Assembly (NCBI GenBank): GCA_900088475.1 | Contig: FLMG01004035.1 | Coordinates: forward strand, 1 to 64,000 | Origin: Hyphochytrium catenoides | Taxonomy: Eukaryota > Sar > Hyphochytriomycetes > Hyphochytriales > Hyphochytriaceae | Reading direction: 5' to 3' | Length of the DNA stretch: 64,000 nucleotides | Shown: piece after piece, positions 38,861 to 49,039 of the stretch | Numbering within the stretch: the first letter of the stretch is position 1 | Layout of the letters: the number at the start of each line of letters is the position of its first letter | Notes under the pieces: model-generated | Told to the model about the DNA's origin: nothing | The model's database searches: none | Seen by the model: only the letters and a program-made list of their open reading frames with translations | Made by a program: the position numbers and the translations under genes

Positions 38861-39494
38861 AACCCTGCTTCCCTGGAGGTTGCGTCCATTGGCTTCAATC
38901 CGCGTCAACGATTGCTAAAGGCAGGATATGATAAGAGACAGCTTTACATATGGAGAGCTTCGAGCTACCCATAATAAGGGCTTTTATGGAAACTTGGTAC
39001 CCAGGTCACCTAGGCTAGTCACGGAGAGAACTGCGCCGTGGGAGGCCTTCGACTCCGCTACTGAGGTCCACGAAGGAGTACAGAACGGCACCAGGTGACG
39101 GTCGAGTAAGACTATCTTCTAGGAGATAAATAAAGGAAAAACACTTTATTGCTTTTCTAGAGCTCATCATGGGGCGCACAAGTTAACTAGAAACTCTCTG
39201 AGCCGCCTCCTATCTGTTCCTGCCCCAGTACAATTGCAAAGTTTAGCTTAGGCAATGATAATATTGGCCTTCTTTCTATGTTCAGTTCTACTATCCACCA
39301 CCTCCACGGATAGTAACTTGGACATCTAACAAGCGTTCGGGACGCTTTCGGACGGTTTTAGACGGAGGATGCTTGGGACTTTGGTTCCGTCATCGTAGGA
39401 TCCCATTGACAGGCTGGGATAGAGACTCGTCTCTACAGCACCGGTACTTACAATGCTGCTCTACGAAACTCAATAGCCCTTATTCAGTTGGTCA

Positions 39495-40047
39495 TCAAGC
39501 CTCGTTCCTCCTCGTAGTCATCAGATCTTCTGTCCTGTCTCCCGGCATAGAGCGCAGCTCGCCCTCCCACATCCAAACCAAGGCTCCATACTTTGAGTCC
39601 ATCAGATAGAGCTCGCCTTACTTCTCATCAGGGCTTCGGATGCATGCAAAGAGACAATAAGAGACGAAGACTGCACGATAAGAACCTCAACAAAAATATT
39701 ACTACACCCGTAAGATAATGGAGGATTCACCAAGAGCCTGAGCCTATTATTACACCGAGGACTGCCAGATTGAGAGTTGGAGACTCATGTGAACAGTTTC
39801 CAAGCTTCTCGAAGGGGAAGAGTTATGTCTGACCTTGAGACTCGTCATAGAGGTTGCAGCCGAGGCGAGCTTCATCCACAGCGCGTGCTTTGCCCAGCAG
39901 ATGGTAAGGGCACGAGCCATTGAGCAGGACAAGGTTAGGCGTTAAGGGTCCCAGAATAGCTATTGAGGGTGGAGGGGCTTCTGGAAGGGCGGTGCTTCTG
40001 TTCGCCCACGGTTTCAGTACGCCAAAGGTTCTTCGGATAACCCAGTT
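39495..40047 (-). CDS. Unassigned two-exon coding segment, start not located
   Basis: Exons 40047-39834 and 39616-39495 join in phase, 112 codons with a TGA stop. Product: NWVIRRTFGVLKPWANRSTA, then PSIAILGPLTPNLVLLNGSC, then LLGKARAVDEARLGCNLYDE and ELYLMDSKYGALVWMWEGEL. The composition is that of a folded soluble protein, but I recognise no family. The exon at 40047 begins after an acceptor and has no in-frame ATG, so a first exon is missing; the next 100 bases upstream lead into the rightward HIT gene. It could be the 3' end of a gene whose start overlaps the HIT promoter. Confidence 0.4.
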
Positions 40048-40131
40048 CTAGGTATATCCTCAAAAGGTAGACCTGCAGGTGGAGCCTCTGAGGTGTTCAC
40101 CCGCTCCGGTCCGGAGCGACCTCCTTGCTTA

Positions 40132-41478
40132 ATGCCGCCTATCCTGTCGGCAGCTCCTCTGTCTACCTCTTTGCTCCGCAGCCTGATGCCGGGAGAGAAC
40201 TCATATACCGACGAGCCCCCTCAAAATGCCAGCACCGCGCAGTATCGCAAAGGTAAGGACATTTGCGTCGTGCCAGTGCGAAGGTCTTCTGTCTGTTGTG
40301 TCCTGAGGACGGCCTCTCCGCAATCACCGGCCTGCCACGGTCTTTGGTGAGGTGTCAAGGAGCTGTGCTAAGGTCCTCCTTCCTCTATGCATTGTGTGGC
40401 TATCTCCTGTCTTTTTGGTATTATCTTTTCGACCTTCTATCCCCCGGGGGTTCCTGACTTCTTGTCGTACGGACGTTCAGGCGTGTGGCTGAGCAAAGAA
40501 GAGAGAGGATCAATCTTGTCGTGTCTCTTCTGCCGTATAGCGCATGGTTTAGAGGGAAGCAGAAAGGAAGGTCTCCTCTACGAGGATGAGCACATTGCAG
40601 TCTTTCGCCCGCTCAGGATAGCAGGCGCAGAGCACTGTCTGGTACGCCTAATCTTCTGTCTTCACTGTTGCGGGGTTAGGGCCCTTGCAGTCTCTGTCTA
40701 GCCACCCTCTTAATCTATCCTACGCTTGCCCTAGCTTCGTCCAGTCTCTTCCAAATATCTCAGTACTCTCAAGCCCAATTTTTGCCTGGCAGGTGCCTGG
40801 CAGTCTGTCTCCCTATTTCTTTCTATCTCTTCCCTCAACTTACGGTTAGCTGATCTCATCGTCTCTTTTGCCTAGACATACCTTCGTGCTTATCAGAATG
40901 CCTTACTTCTCTATCACTATCATTCTCAGGTTGTTCCCAAGAGTCATATCGGCACCACCAGGGAGCTGAAGAGCCATCATCTGGAACTTTTGAGACACAT
41001 GGCTGACACGGGGTTGAATACGATTAGGGCCTCTGAGAACTTGAGGCTAGAGGAAATAGGAGACAGAAGACGGACCCAAGCCGTGGTGCAAGTATTTCAC
41101 GTAAGCGCGTGGATGTACGCGTATCCTCGCCACCATGGCCTATAACAATCTTGCTTGCCTACCTTCTATTCTCTCCTTTTCATCGCCTCTCCCCGCCATC
41201 TGTCAGTTGCGGATTTCATTGGTTACTGTCTCTCCCTTCCTTAGTTTCCTCATAGCGTCTCACACTCTCCTCTCTCTCCGTTTTCTCACTTGCTTCCTGT
41301 CGTTGTTGTCTTGGTCCTGTGCACGTAGGTCCCACCTTTTAACAGCATCGACCACTTGCACCTTCACTGCATCGTACGACCCTTTCGGTCACTCTTCATG
41401 CGAGTCAAGTACTTGCCGGGTATGCCATGGTGCAAATCGTTTGGCAAAGTGTATGAAGAATTGGGGGGAAAGACGTAA
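40132..41478 (+). CDS. HIT-family (histidine triad) nucleotide hydrolase, HINT3-like, 200 aa
   Basis: Four exons, 40132-40252, 40481-40641, 40930-41100 and 41329-41478, total 603 bases in phase. The HIT fold is clear: SCLFCRIA opening, DEHIAVFRPLRIAGAEHCL, then VVPKSHIGTTREL, and the triad segment FNSIDHLHLHCIV with the H-x-H-x-H motif that carries the nucleophilic His. HIT enzymes cleave nucleoside phosphoramidates or adenylylated substrates; the C-x-F-C start and HLHLHC end resemble HINT3. The N-terminal 50 residues are not conserved. An ATG at 40189 in the same frame would give a shorter form. Likely cytosolic or nuclear; the exact substrate is not deducible. Confidence 0.9.
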
Positions 41479-41755
41479 AGCAGCCCGCAACGAAAGATAG
41501 AGTGGATGTTCTAAATAGCTAGGCTAAGTAAGGCTTCGGCCCCTTTCTCATGTTGGGTCGAGCCAGACTTGGAAGAAATGAGATAGATAAGGGGACGTGA
41601 TAGAGAAGTTTCTCCTAGAGGAGCGAGACAAGGCGATAGAGCTTTTCGTGAACTCCTTAGAACCCCTAGGCGACTGCAGCTTTCAAGCTTCAACGAAAGG
41701 AGTCTATCCGAAGAAGACTAAAAGCTCAGGTCTACCTCCAAGCTATCTCCAGATG

Positions 41756-42125
41756 TCAGTAAGGAATGACAAACGTGCCCAAGGACAATGGCAGACAAGC
41801 GTGCGGAACAAGGAAACGGCCATGGTCAGCTGAGGCGCCAAAGGAGCCGTTTCTCTTCATTCTGCAGTATGAATGCGACAGAAAATAGAGTCGGAGTACT
41901 GCAGGGGAGTGGGAGCCTGGGCTTGATCGATGGGAAAAAATGTCCAGGTCTAGTTCCCTTTGTCTACTCTGGCTCACTCTTGGCCCCTCCAGTATTGCAG
42001 GTCGGCGAAGATGAGGCTTCTACAAAATCAAACTGCTGACTATCCGGCAGCACTATCCCATGCTTCGTCACACACACGCTAAGATGTCTCCGGGCCGTCC
42101 TCGGAAAGATGGCACTGAGGTCCAT
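41756..42125 (-). CDS. Possible small two-exon gene, 96 aa, unassigned
   Basis: An ATG at 42125 opens MDLSAIFPRTARRHLSVCVT and runs to a good donor at 41978. It joins in phase with 41898-41756, which ends in TGA. No family recognised. Phase agreement over a single intron has a one-in-three chance of arising randomly, so this is weak. It lies between the convergent HIT and ATRIP-like genes. Confidence 0.2.
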
Positions 42126-42365
42126 CCCACCACCATTTTATTTAAATGTGAGCGATAAGGTGGACCTTTGTCTGGTGATGCCAGTGAGCCTCATGCACTA
42201 GTTAAAGGATAAAGACTCCTTGCTGAGAGCTTGCAAATGCCAAGATATAGCCAGCACTGAGAGGGATAGCCAGTTGTTGGCACGAAAAGGCGCAAGTTGC
42301 CACAAATAGGCTCAAACGTTAGACTCTCGATAAAGGTAGAAAGTACAGAGAGAGGGTACATCCTT

Positions 42366-45300
42366 TCACGCTTGTGTCGCGCCATTAGCGGTCATCATAT
42401 CGGTCATTACTTCTACGCTTGCCCTCAAATCTCTAAGAGCCCATATCTCGTTCATAGAGACCCCTGCCCACCAGACCACCGCCCGCAAAAACTGCCATGA
42501 TCTAGGCGCCTCTAGTCGCGCTTCTAGGTCGGAGTACTGGGATAGATACGATAGGAGATTGAATGCACTTTTAAAAACATCCAGTAGCGGGATTGGAGGT
42601 AGCTGCCGAGAAGAGGATGAAGGGAGTTGTCTCGTATCCAAGGCTTGAGAAAGCATATTGTCTTCCTTCAACCGGTGCATCTTCCAGAAAAGGAGCTCTA
42701 CTACAATGGCCTCAAGACGGACATGTTGGTCCTCTGCCGCAGAGCCAGAAGTCGCTAGTGATTGGGAAAGGTCGCCCAGTAAACACTCCAGGCCTATAGG
42801 TTCGGGTGAGATCGTAAAGAGAGGTGGATAACCACGTACAAAGATGACAGAGGTTCATGAGCAGTATTCTTCTTCTCGACCTCAATGCAACAGAAGACAG
42901 ACAAGGAGGTCTATTTCAAGAGCAACCTCCAGAGGAAGATTTCAGCACTTTTCCACGATCCGGACGCCAGGTACTCTATAAGTTTCATCCTTACCGGTAT
43001 TCGGATAGGAGATGAGCACGAAGAAAAGATTGCGCAAAACTAAGGACTGCAGCCGTAGGATATCCGGTTCATGTTCCCTCTCTCCTTTGATGAGCAAGAG
43101 CCTCACCAACGAGAAGAATGAGGAGCCTTTTCCACCATCCTTAGTCTTCATAAGGCCAAAGAGTTTAGGGGACTGCACTAGCTGCCCAAAGAGCTGCACG
43201 CTTCGTATTTTATCGTGCAGAGAGGTGTCCTTGTCGTTATCTAGGATCTGCAGAATGTTGACTCAGTTTTCAAGGCATTAGTTTTACAGAGACAGGCCTC
43301 AAGGGCCTCTGCAGACAGGGTCAGAAGTACAGATAGTTAACATGGCAGTGCTTGACATATGTCCTAGAGTCAGGCGCTTTGCGTCATATAGAAGAAGGTT
43401 TCTTCAGAGAGCACCTTGATGACGCTTGTCTAAGCGACAAGAGGACATTCAATGAGGCAGAAGACTTTACTTCCGCCGAAGCGAAGGTAGAGGGCCACAA
43501 TAGCTCGCGGAAACAGAGGGACGTAAGTTCTAGGGTGGAAGGAAACGAGGACAATGAAGCTAGTACAGCACAAAGTAGTAGGAGAAAGCCTTCGTCTCCA
43601 AGTACGTACTCTCTCAAAGAATGGCTTCTCTATAAGAGCTCTAAAGTCGTCTAACTCCTTCGGAAGCCCTGCTAATGCACCCAAGATATCTAGATATCGG
43701 CCGATAAGGGACGGAAGAGGATTTCTTCCGGATATCCTAACTGCCGCATCGCAAACACTTCGAATCAACTCTGAGGTCTCGTCCCAAGCTCTATCAACAC
43801 GCTATAGGGATGGAGAATGAGACATGTTAGAGTTATACCAAGCTAACAAGAACAGGTAGGCGCCTGCACCTCGATATTGCGGTTCTGTAATTTATGTAAA
43901 GTCTTCGTCGAGATATTGATACCATGGACCCTCGACCTCTGCCAGACGCACGGCCGGTCAGGCCACCGCCAGGCAACGTCGTTCAATAGTGAGGAAAGTG
44001 ACTGTTAGCACTTGAATTAAAGAGGAGGCATCCTGCCATAACTCCAAGTTACCTACCACGGTATCTCCTAACTCTGTATGGTTCAAGGAGAAGCCTCGAT
44101 AAGGCATGGAAGAAGTGGTTATGAGGCAGAGCAAGATATTGAGTACGTAGCTCTGGATAGTGACATCCTATCGACGAGTTACATTGAGCAGATGAAGAGA
44201 GAGAGAGACAGAGGAGACCCTTGTCAAGACGTTGCATTTCTCTTGGGCACGAGAGGATCGAGGCAGCTTGAGAACAGGCCTTACCACACCGGAGAGCTGA
44301 AAGAACGCTGTGAATGGGGGTAGGATGGCGGTCAGTGAGTATGCGGGTATCCGTTGGACAGCTATACTAATGTCGTGCAATACCCTTCTTTCTTCTGGCG
44401 TGAGACCTAGAGCGCAGGCTTAACAAGAGGAAGCATGAAGTGATCTTGAAGGGGCGCCACACTGACCGGCACTAGTAGGAGGGTTGATAAGCTGTGCCAG
44501 ATCGTCACCACAGTCCGCTAGTAGTCTACTGAGTGTATGAGATACTTCCTGCGGTGGGCGAGAAGATATATAGAGATAACGTTAGTTTTCCCTCCACACT
44601 CTGCCCCCATCGGTGTTGATTTTAGCTCCAACAGCTCATCGAGCTCCCCAGACCTGTGTCTCTATAGCGACGATATCTCCGAAGTAAGGTGATGCACGGT
44701 TAGGTCTTGCAGCTTGGGTCTGTGCGTCTCTTAGTTCTACAGTCCGTTTGCTGCATTGAAGGCAAAGAGGAAGCTGTGGTTAAAATAAGGTGCCATGCAA
44801 ACTCGGACTACGGGTAGGAAGGATACAAGAAAAGCACCACAGGGCAGACAGCATGCTGCCTTCCGAGAAGTGTTTTAGGCCTTAGGTATTGTACATACGA
44901 GATGCCAGCAGCGAAGAACATGAGAGCACGAAGAGACATTAGGTTACTGATCTTGACCAGGGAAGGCTGTAGTAAACGAGAAACGGTGCAAGCATTGAAG
45001 GAAGGAGCCAACGCGCACCTGCGTCTAGGGGTGGTCGCGTGTGGGAGTCCCGGGCCAGTACCAAAGGAATGAGAAGGGGAGAGTTCTGCACTTGAAGACG
45101 AGACGTCACGTCTCAGCTTCACGGTCTGAAGGTCCCGCTGATGGTTTCGTTGAGCCGATTTTAGCTCCTCCTCCTTTAACAAGTAATAAATTGAGTTATG
45201 GTGGCAAAGATTCCAAAGGTGTTGGCTCAGCACCTTCTTGGGCCGCCTTAGCTGTGCTTGTACCCCTTCCCCCATGTTCATTACAAGGCCACTATGGAAC

Positions 45301-46064
45301 CTCTCTCCACAGCCATCCCAAGACTCATGACGGCCCCTTTCCCTAATCTTCCTTATAGACCATTTCCTCTCTCCACCAAGAGACCGTAGCCCATCCAACT
45401 GCCAAGAGCACATCAACTTTCTTTTCTGACCTTGAATGCCAGCTGGGCTTGAAGGTTCTCAAGTTCTTTTTTGGCATTGGCTTCATGCTGCCGCACTTTG
45501 TAGTTTGCTTCAGCCTCAATAGTCATCAGCTGTGCTCGCAACTCAAAGATATCCTCCTCTGCCTACCATGAACGTACGTCAGGCGTGTGACACGCGGAAT
45601 AGTAAAGGCACGATGATAACCTTCAGGAGATTAGCCCTAAGCTCCCCAATCAAGGCAGCTGACTTGGCACTCTCTGCTTGGGCGTCCGTCTGGGAGGGCA
45701 TAGTTGAAGACTTTAGGGCGGATTAGGCCACTGCATGGGCAATGGCTTGACATAGTAGGTGCAAACCCAGAAACAGAGTAGTAAATAAGACTTACACCTG
45801 ATGTTTGAACTACGGGTTCGGACTGGCCTGCGGGGAGGATGTCGGGTTAGGGGTGCACTTGAGAGTTATGCAAAAAGTCCTACCACGGTTTGAGAGCAGC
45901 TGGCTATTAGTATGGGGACCTTCGGGCTCTCTGGACGGATGGCGATAGGAGGGCATCTCTAGATTGAAAGATGCGTCCAGATGAACGCTTCGGCTACTAC
46001 GAATGCCCACAAGTTCTTTTGGAGCAATGGTTATACATGGTTTTGGGGGTTGAACAACTGTCAT
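42366..46064 (-). CDS. Coiled-coil plus helical-repeat protein, ATRIP-like, 677 aa
   Basis: Thirteen exons sum to 2034 bases, exactly 678 codons: 46064-45884, 45827-45796, 45710-45621, 45562-45431, 45173-45019, 44750-44654, 44548-44467, 44406-44285, 44167-43967, 43938-43870, 43801-43610, 43247-42995 and 42793-42366. Residues 1-80 are disordered. A coiled coil follows: SAALIGELRANLLKAEEDIF, then ELRAQLMTIEAEANYKVRQH, then ELENLQAQLAFKEEELKSAQ. This EL..LQ.L.FKEEEL wording resembles the coiled coil of ATRIP. The remaining 400 residues look like amphipathic helical (HEAT/ARM-like) repeats, for example VQLFGQLVQSPKLFGLMK and LLDVFKSAFNLLSYLSQYS. ATRIP recruits the ATR kinase to RPA-coated single-stranded DNA. 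Size and architecture fit, but the assignment rests on general wording, not a unique motif. Confidence 0.65.
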
Positions 46065-46680
46065 ATGACATCTGGTGAGTTAGGTTGTCGCTTCTTGTGG
46101 CAGTGGAAATGTGAAGGCATTGCAACGCGGCAATTGGAGGTGGAACCTACCCAACGTGAGATCCGAAATTCTTTATGGCCGCGGGCTTTCACGAAGCGTG
46201 GTGCAGGGTCCAACCTATTCGTCATCCTGGCTTATTATAAGCAGGGCACTATTCGGACGCTATTGTGAGTCGTCTAGGTCAGGAAGCGGATGTAGCGTAG
46301 GAATAGCTCTATAGCTGTGTCGCTTGGCATCGACAAGCAAAGCGCTCCCCAAAGAGCAGGATTTTAGACCAGGAGCATGAACATACCCGTCTACAGCTCA
46401 TCCTCTTCCCGTCTGCACCAGCTCCTGTTTGTACCTTCTATCGCACACTGTCTCGCAAGTCTGGCATCATGCAACAACCATCATAGGGGCTCTCTATAAA
46501 GAAGCTTGTAGAGGCAGCGTCCGCCTTGCCGGAACTGTCCCTATAAACCCCTAAAAATCTGCGGTCAGCTCCGGAAGCACCAAGGCCCCACCTATCTGTC
46601 ACGCACTTTCTGCTCTGACATTTGCGGTCTCTGCCTCCCTGGCCACGCAGGCTGCTCCTGGCCATCTTCTGGCTCTCTCG

Positions 46681-47446
46681 ATGCGAAGCTCTTCTGCTGC
46701 TTCGCGGGCTGTCTTCGGAAAGATGAAGCTAAGACCTCCCCCAGGACTGCAAGGTAAGTTCCGATGCTCCTAACTTTGACGCATTTACTCCCCCTCTATA
46801 GTTACCTATTAACAGAAATAGGTAGATATTATTGCTGTTTACCATCAAGAGCAATGGACCAATGTATATACGATCAAACCTTGTACCATGGAAGCGCGAT
46901 ATAGTCGTATATCAGAAGAGGAGACAGCGGATGAAGCTTTTTATTGAGTTTTGATGGATCTTTGTAAGCCTACCAGATCTTGCTCATTCAACGAGCGAAG
47001 AGTTTGGAGGCGAGTGCTTACAGAGAGACAGACAGATGACTGCAGTGATCCTCTAGGTAGTGGCAATAGACCAGCTTCGACCTTTTCCCTCAGAATCCTT
47101 TCGGTGCACTAAGCGGTCTACCTGGCACGAGACTAAGTAATGGAGTTCGCAGTACTTCTGTGCCCTCAAAGGAGAGGTACGGAGGTGGCGGGCTCCAGCT
47201 GGACTTCCAGAAGTCCACGTACCCTCGAGGTACACACCCGACGCGCCGTGGTGATTTAGAAGGAAGTCCAGACTCTGGTAAACAGCATTCAGTACTGGCG
47301 ACTGATCAATTTTGTTTATGCAAACAGATCCATCTTGGGGCCAATGCTGAAAACAGTCTACCTCAGCCTCTAGGAGCTGCCCCTTACTATTCTCTTGTCA
47401 AAGTCAAAATACCCTGCAAGCCGAGACAACCTGCTGAGGGCTTATG
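46681..47446 (+). CDS. Candidate small gene with organelle-type presequence, exon structure unresolved
   Basis: An ATG at 46681 opens MRSSSAASRAVFGKMKLRPP followed by PGLQ and a strong GTAAGT donor. The Arg/Ser/Ala-rich, acid-free start resembles a mitochondrial targeting peptide. Downstream on the same strand, a frame around 47174-47446 (RYGGGGLQLDFQKSTYPRG and onward to a TGA stop) looks coding and could belong to it. I could not join the two with confidence. Confidence 0.25.
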
Positions 47447-48456
47447 ATTTGAACGCAAAATTAGAACAGCTTTTCCGTGTGACCATTTATTCGTTAGTAC
47501 CCGCAGCACAGTTGTAAGACGGGCTAGATGGGATCTGTCCCGTTCTGCAAAAGTTATATCAGCTCCAGGTTTGGTATAGGATCAACTTCAGCAGTACTAC
47601 GTATCACTTTACAGCATGTGATGGCTCAAGCTTCTATGAGTAAAAGCTAGAGATATCACCGGACATTGCTTTTTCCAATACGTTAGGAGGATCGCTGTGT
47701 TCGTCAACAAGCGGCGTGCCACTCATTTTGACGCAACTTCTACCCTTATCCTATCGTTCATCGTTCTTTTCAGCAGCGCCTTCTAGAGCACATAAGATCG
47801 CTCTCTTCCTATCCATTACCCGGTAGGCACAGTGAACAATCCTGCCGATGAGTAGGGTCTTCTTCCCGCAAGTCGGCAGCCAGGACACCTAGATGCTGCA
47901 CCTTGCGTTTCCTAGCTCGAAGCCCTAGCGTAACGGACCGAGATTTCTCTCGAGTTCTTCCCCACCGTCCCTCTTTCTCCATCTCTTTGTCTCCTCAAGT
48001 GTGTTTTCTCTCTCTACGTGACACCTCCGAGTCAGCGCTGGCGCAACAGTGCTTTCTCTGTGCCGAGCACGCTTCCTTCCCAACCACTGCCTATGAAGGC
48101 TTCTCAAGGCTCTATTGACACACATGACTAAACACAAACTAGGAGCAAACTCACGCTCCCTAATACGGGGGGCAAGAGTGAGGTTACTAGTGGTATCAAA
48201 GCACAAACCCAGTTGAGGAGGTCCACGGATGCGCTGTGTTTGGTCGTTAAGTGCGAGTGCGAGTGAGTGGTGTTTATTGCCGTAAAGGGTGCGATGGGCG
48301 TTACACATGGGGCGTAGTAATGACAAGGTCGTACTGTTAGACCCTTCAAAGCCCAATGACTGTTTAGTAGTACGTTTCTGTACCAACTGAGTGAAGACAT
48401 CATCCATCGACAAGCCCAAACAGTTAGAAACCCAGAGAGAAGAGAAGCGCGTGCGC

Positions 48457-48458
<2 letters not shown>

Positions 48459-48491
<33 letters not shown>
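48459..48491. repeat. (GA)n microsatellite abutting an assembly gap
   Basis: Perfect GA repeat that continues to the first N of the gap, so the gap is probably caused by a longer repeat of the same kind. Confidence 0.9.
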
Positions 48492-48895
48492 NNNNNNNNN
48501 NNNNNNNNNNNNNNNNNNNNNNNNNNNNNNNNNNNNNNNNNNNNNNNNNNNNNNNNNNNNNNNNNNNNNNNNNNNNNNNNNNNNNNNNNNNNNNNNNNNN
48601 NNNNNNNNNNNNNNNNNNNNNNNNNNNNNNNNNNNNNNNNNNNNNNNNNNNNNNNNNNNNNNNNNNNNNNNNNNNNNNNNNNNNNNNNNNNNNNNNNNNN
48701 NNNNNNNNNNNNNNNNNNNNNNNNNNNNNNNNNNNNNNNNNNNNNNNNNNNNNNNNNNNNNNNNNNNNNNNNNNNNNNNNNNNNNNNNNNNNNNNNNNNN
48801 NNNNNNNNNNNNNNNNNNNNNNNNNNNNNNNNNNNNNNNNNNNNNNNNNNNNNNNNNNNNNNNNNNNNNNNNNNNNNNNNNNNNNNNNNNNNNNN
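48492..48895. other. Assembly gap (404 N)
   Basis: Run of N immediately after a (GA)n tract, about 145 bases before the start codon of the channel gene. Confidence 0.95.
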
Positions 48896-49039
48896 TTTCC
48901 ATGAAAGAAAGATACTTTACAGGCAACCTGGCGCCATGGTTGGGGAGAAAGTCTACCCTTAGGGTGGGCCGGCGGAAATATCGCAGCTCGGCTCAGGGAT
49001 AGCAGAGCAGAGGCTAAAAAGGACTCCTGACAAGTTATA

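Larger units (their letters stand above)
46065..49039. other. Intergenic region with one candidate 5' exon and a large gap
   Basis: About 3 kb. A plausible rightward first exon starts at 46681 and is listed separately. The rest has short frames only. A (GA)n tract at 48459-48491 leads directly into the 404-base N gap (48492-48895). The last 140 bases should hold part of the channel gene's promoter or leader. Confidence 0.45.
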
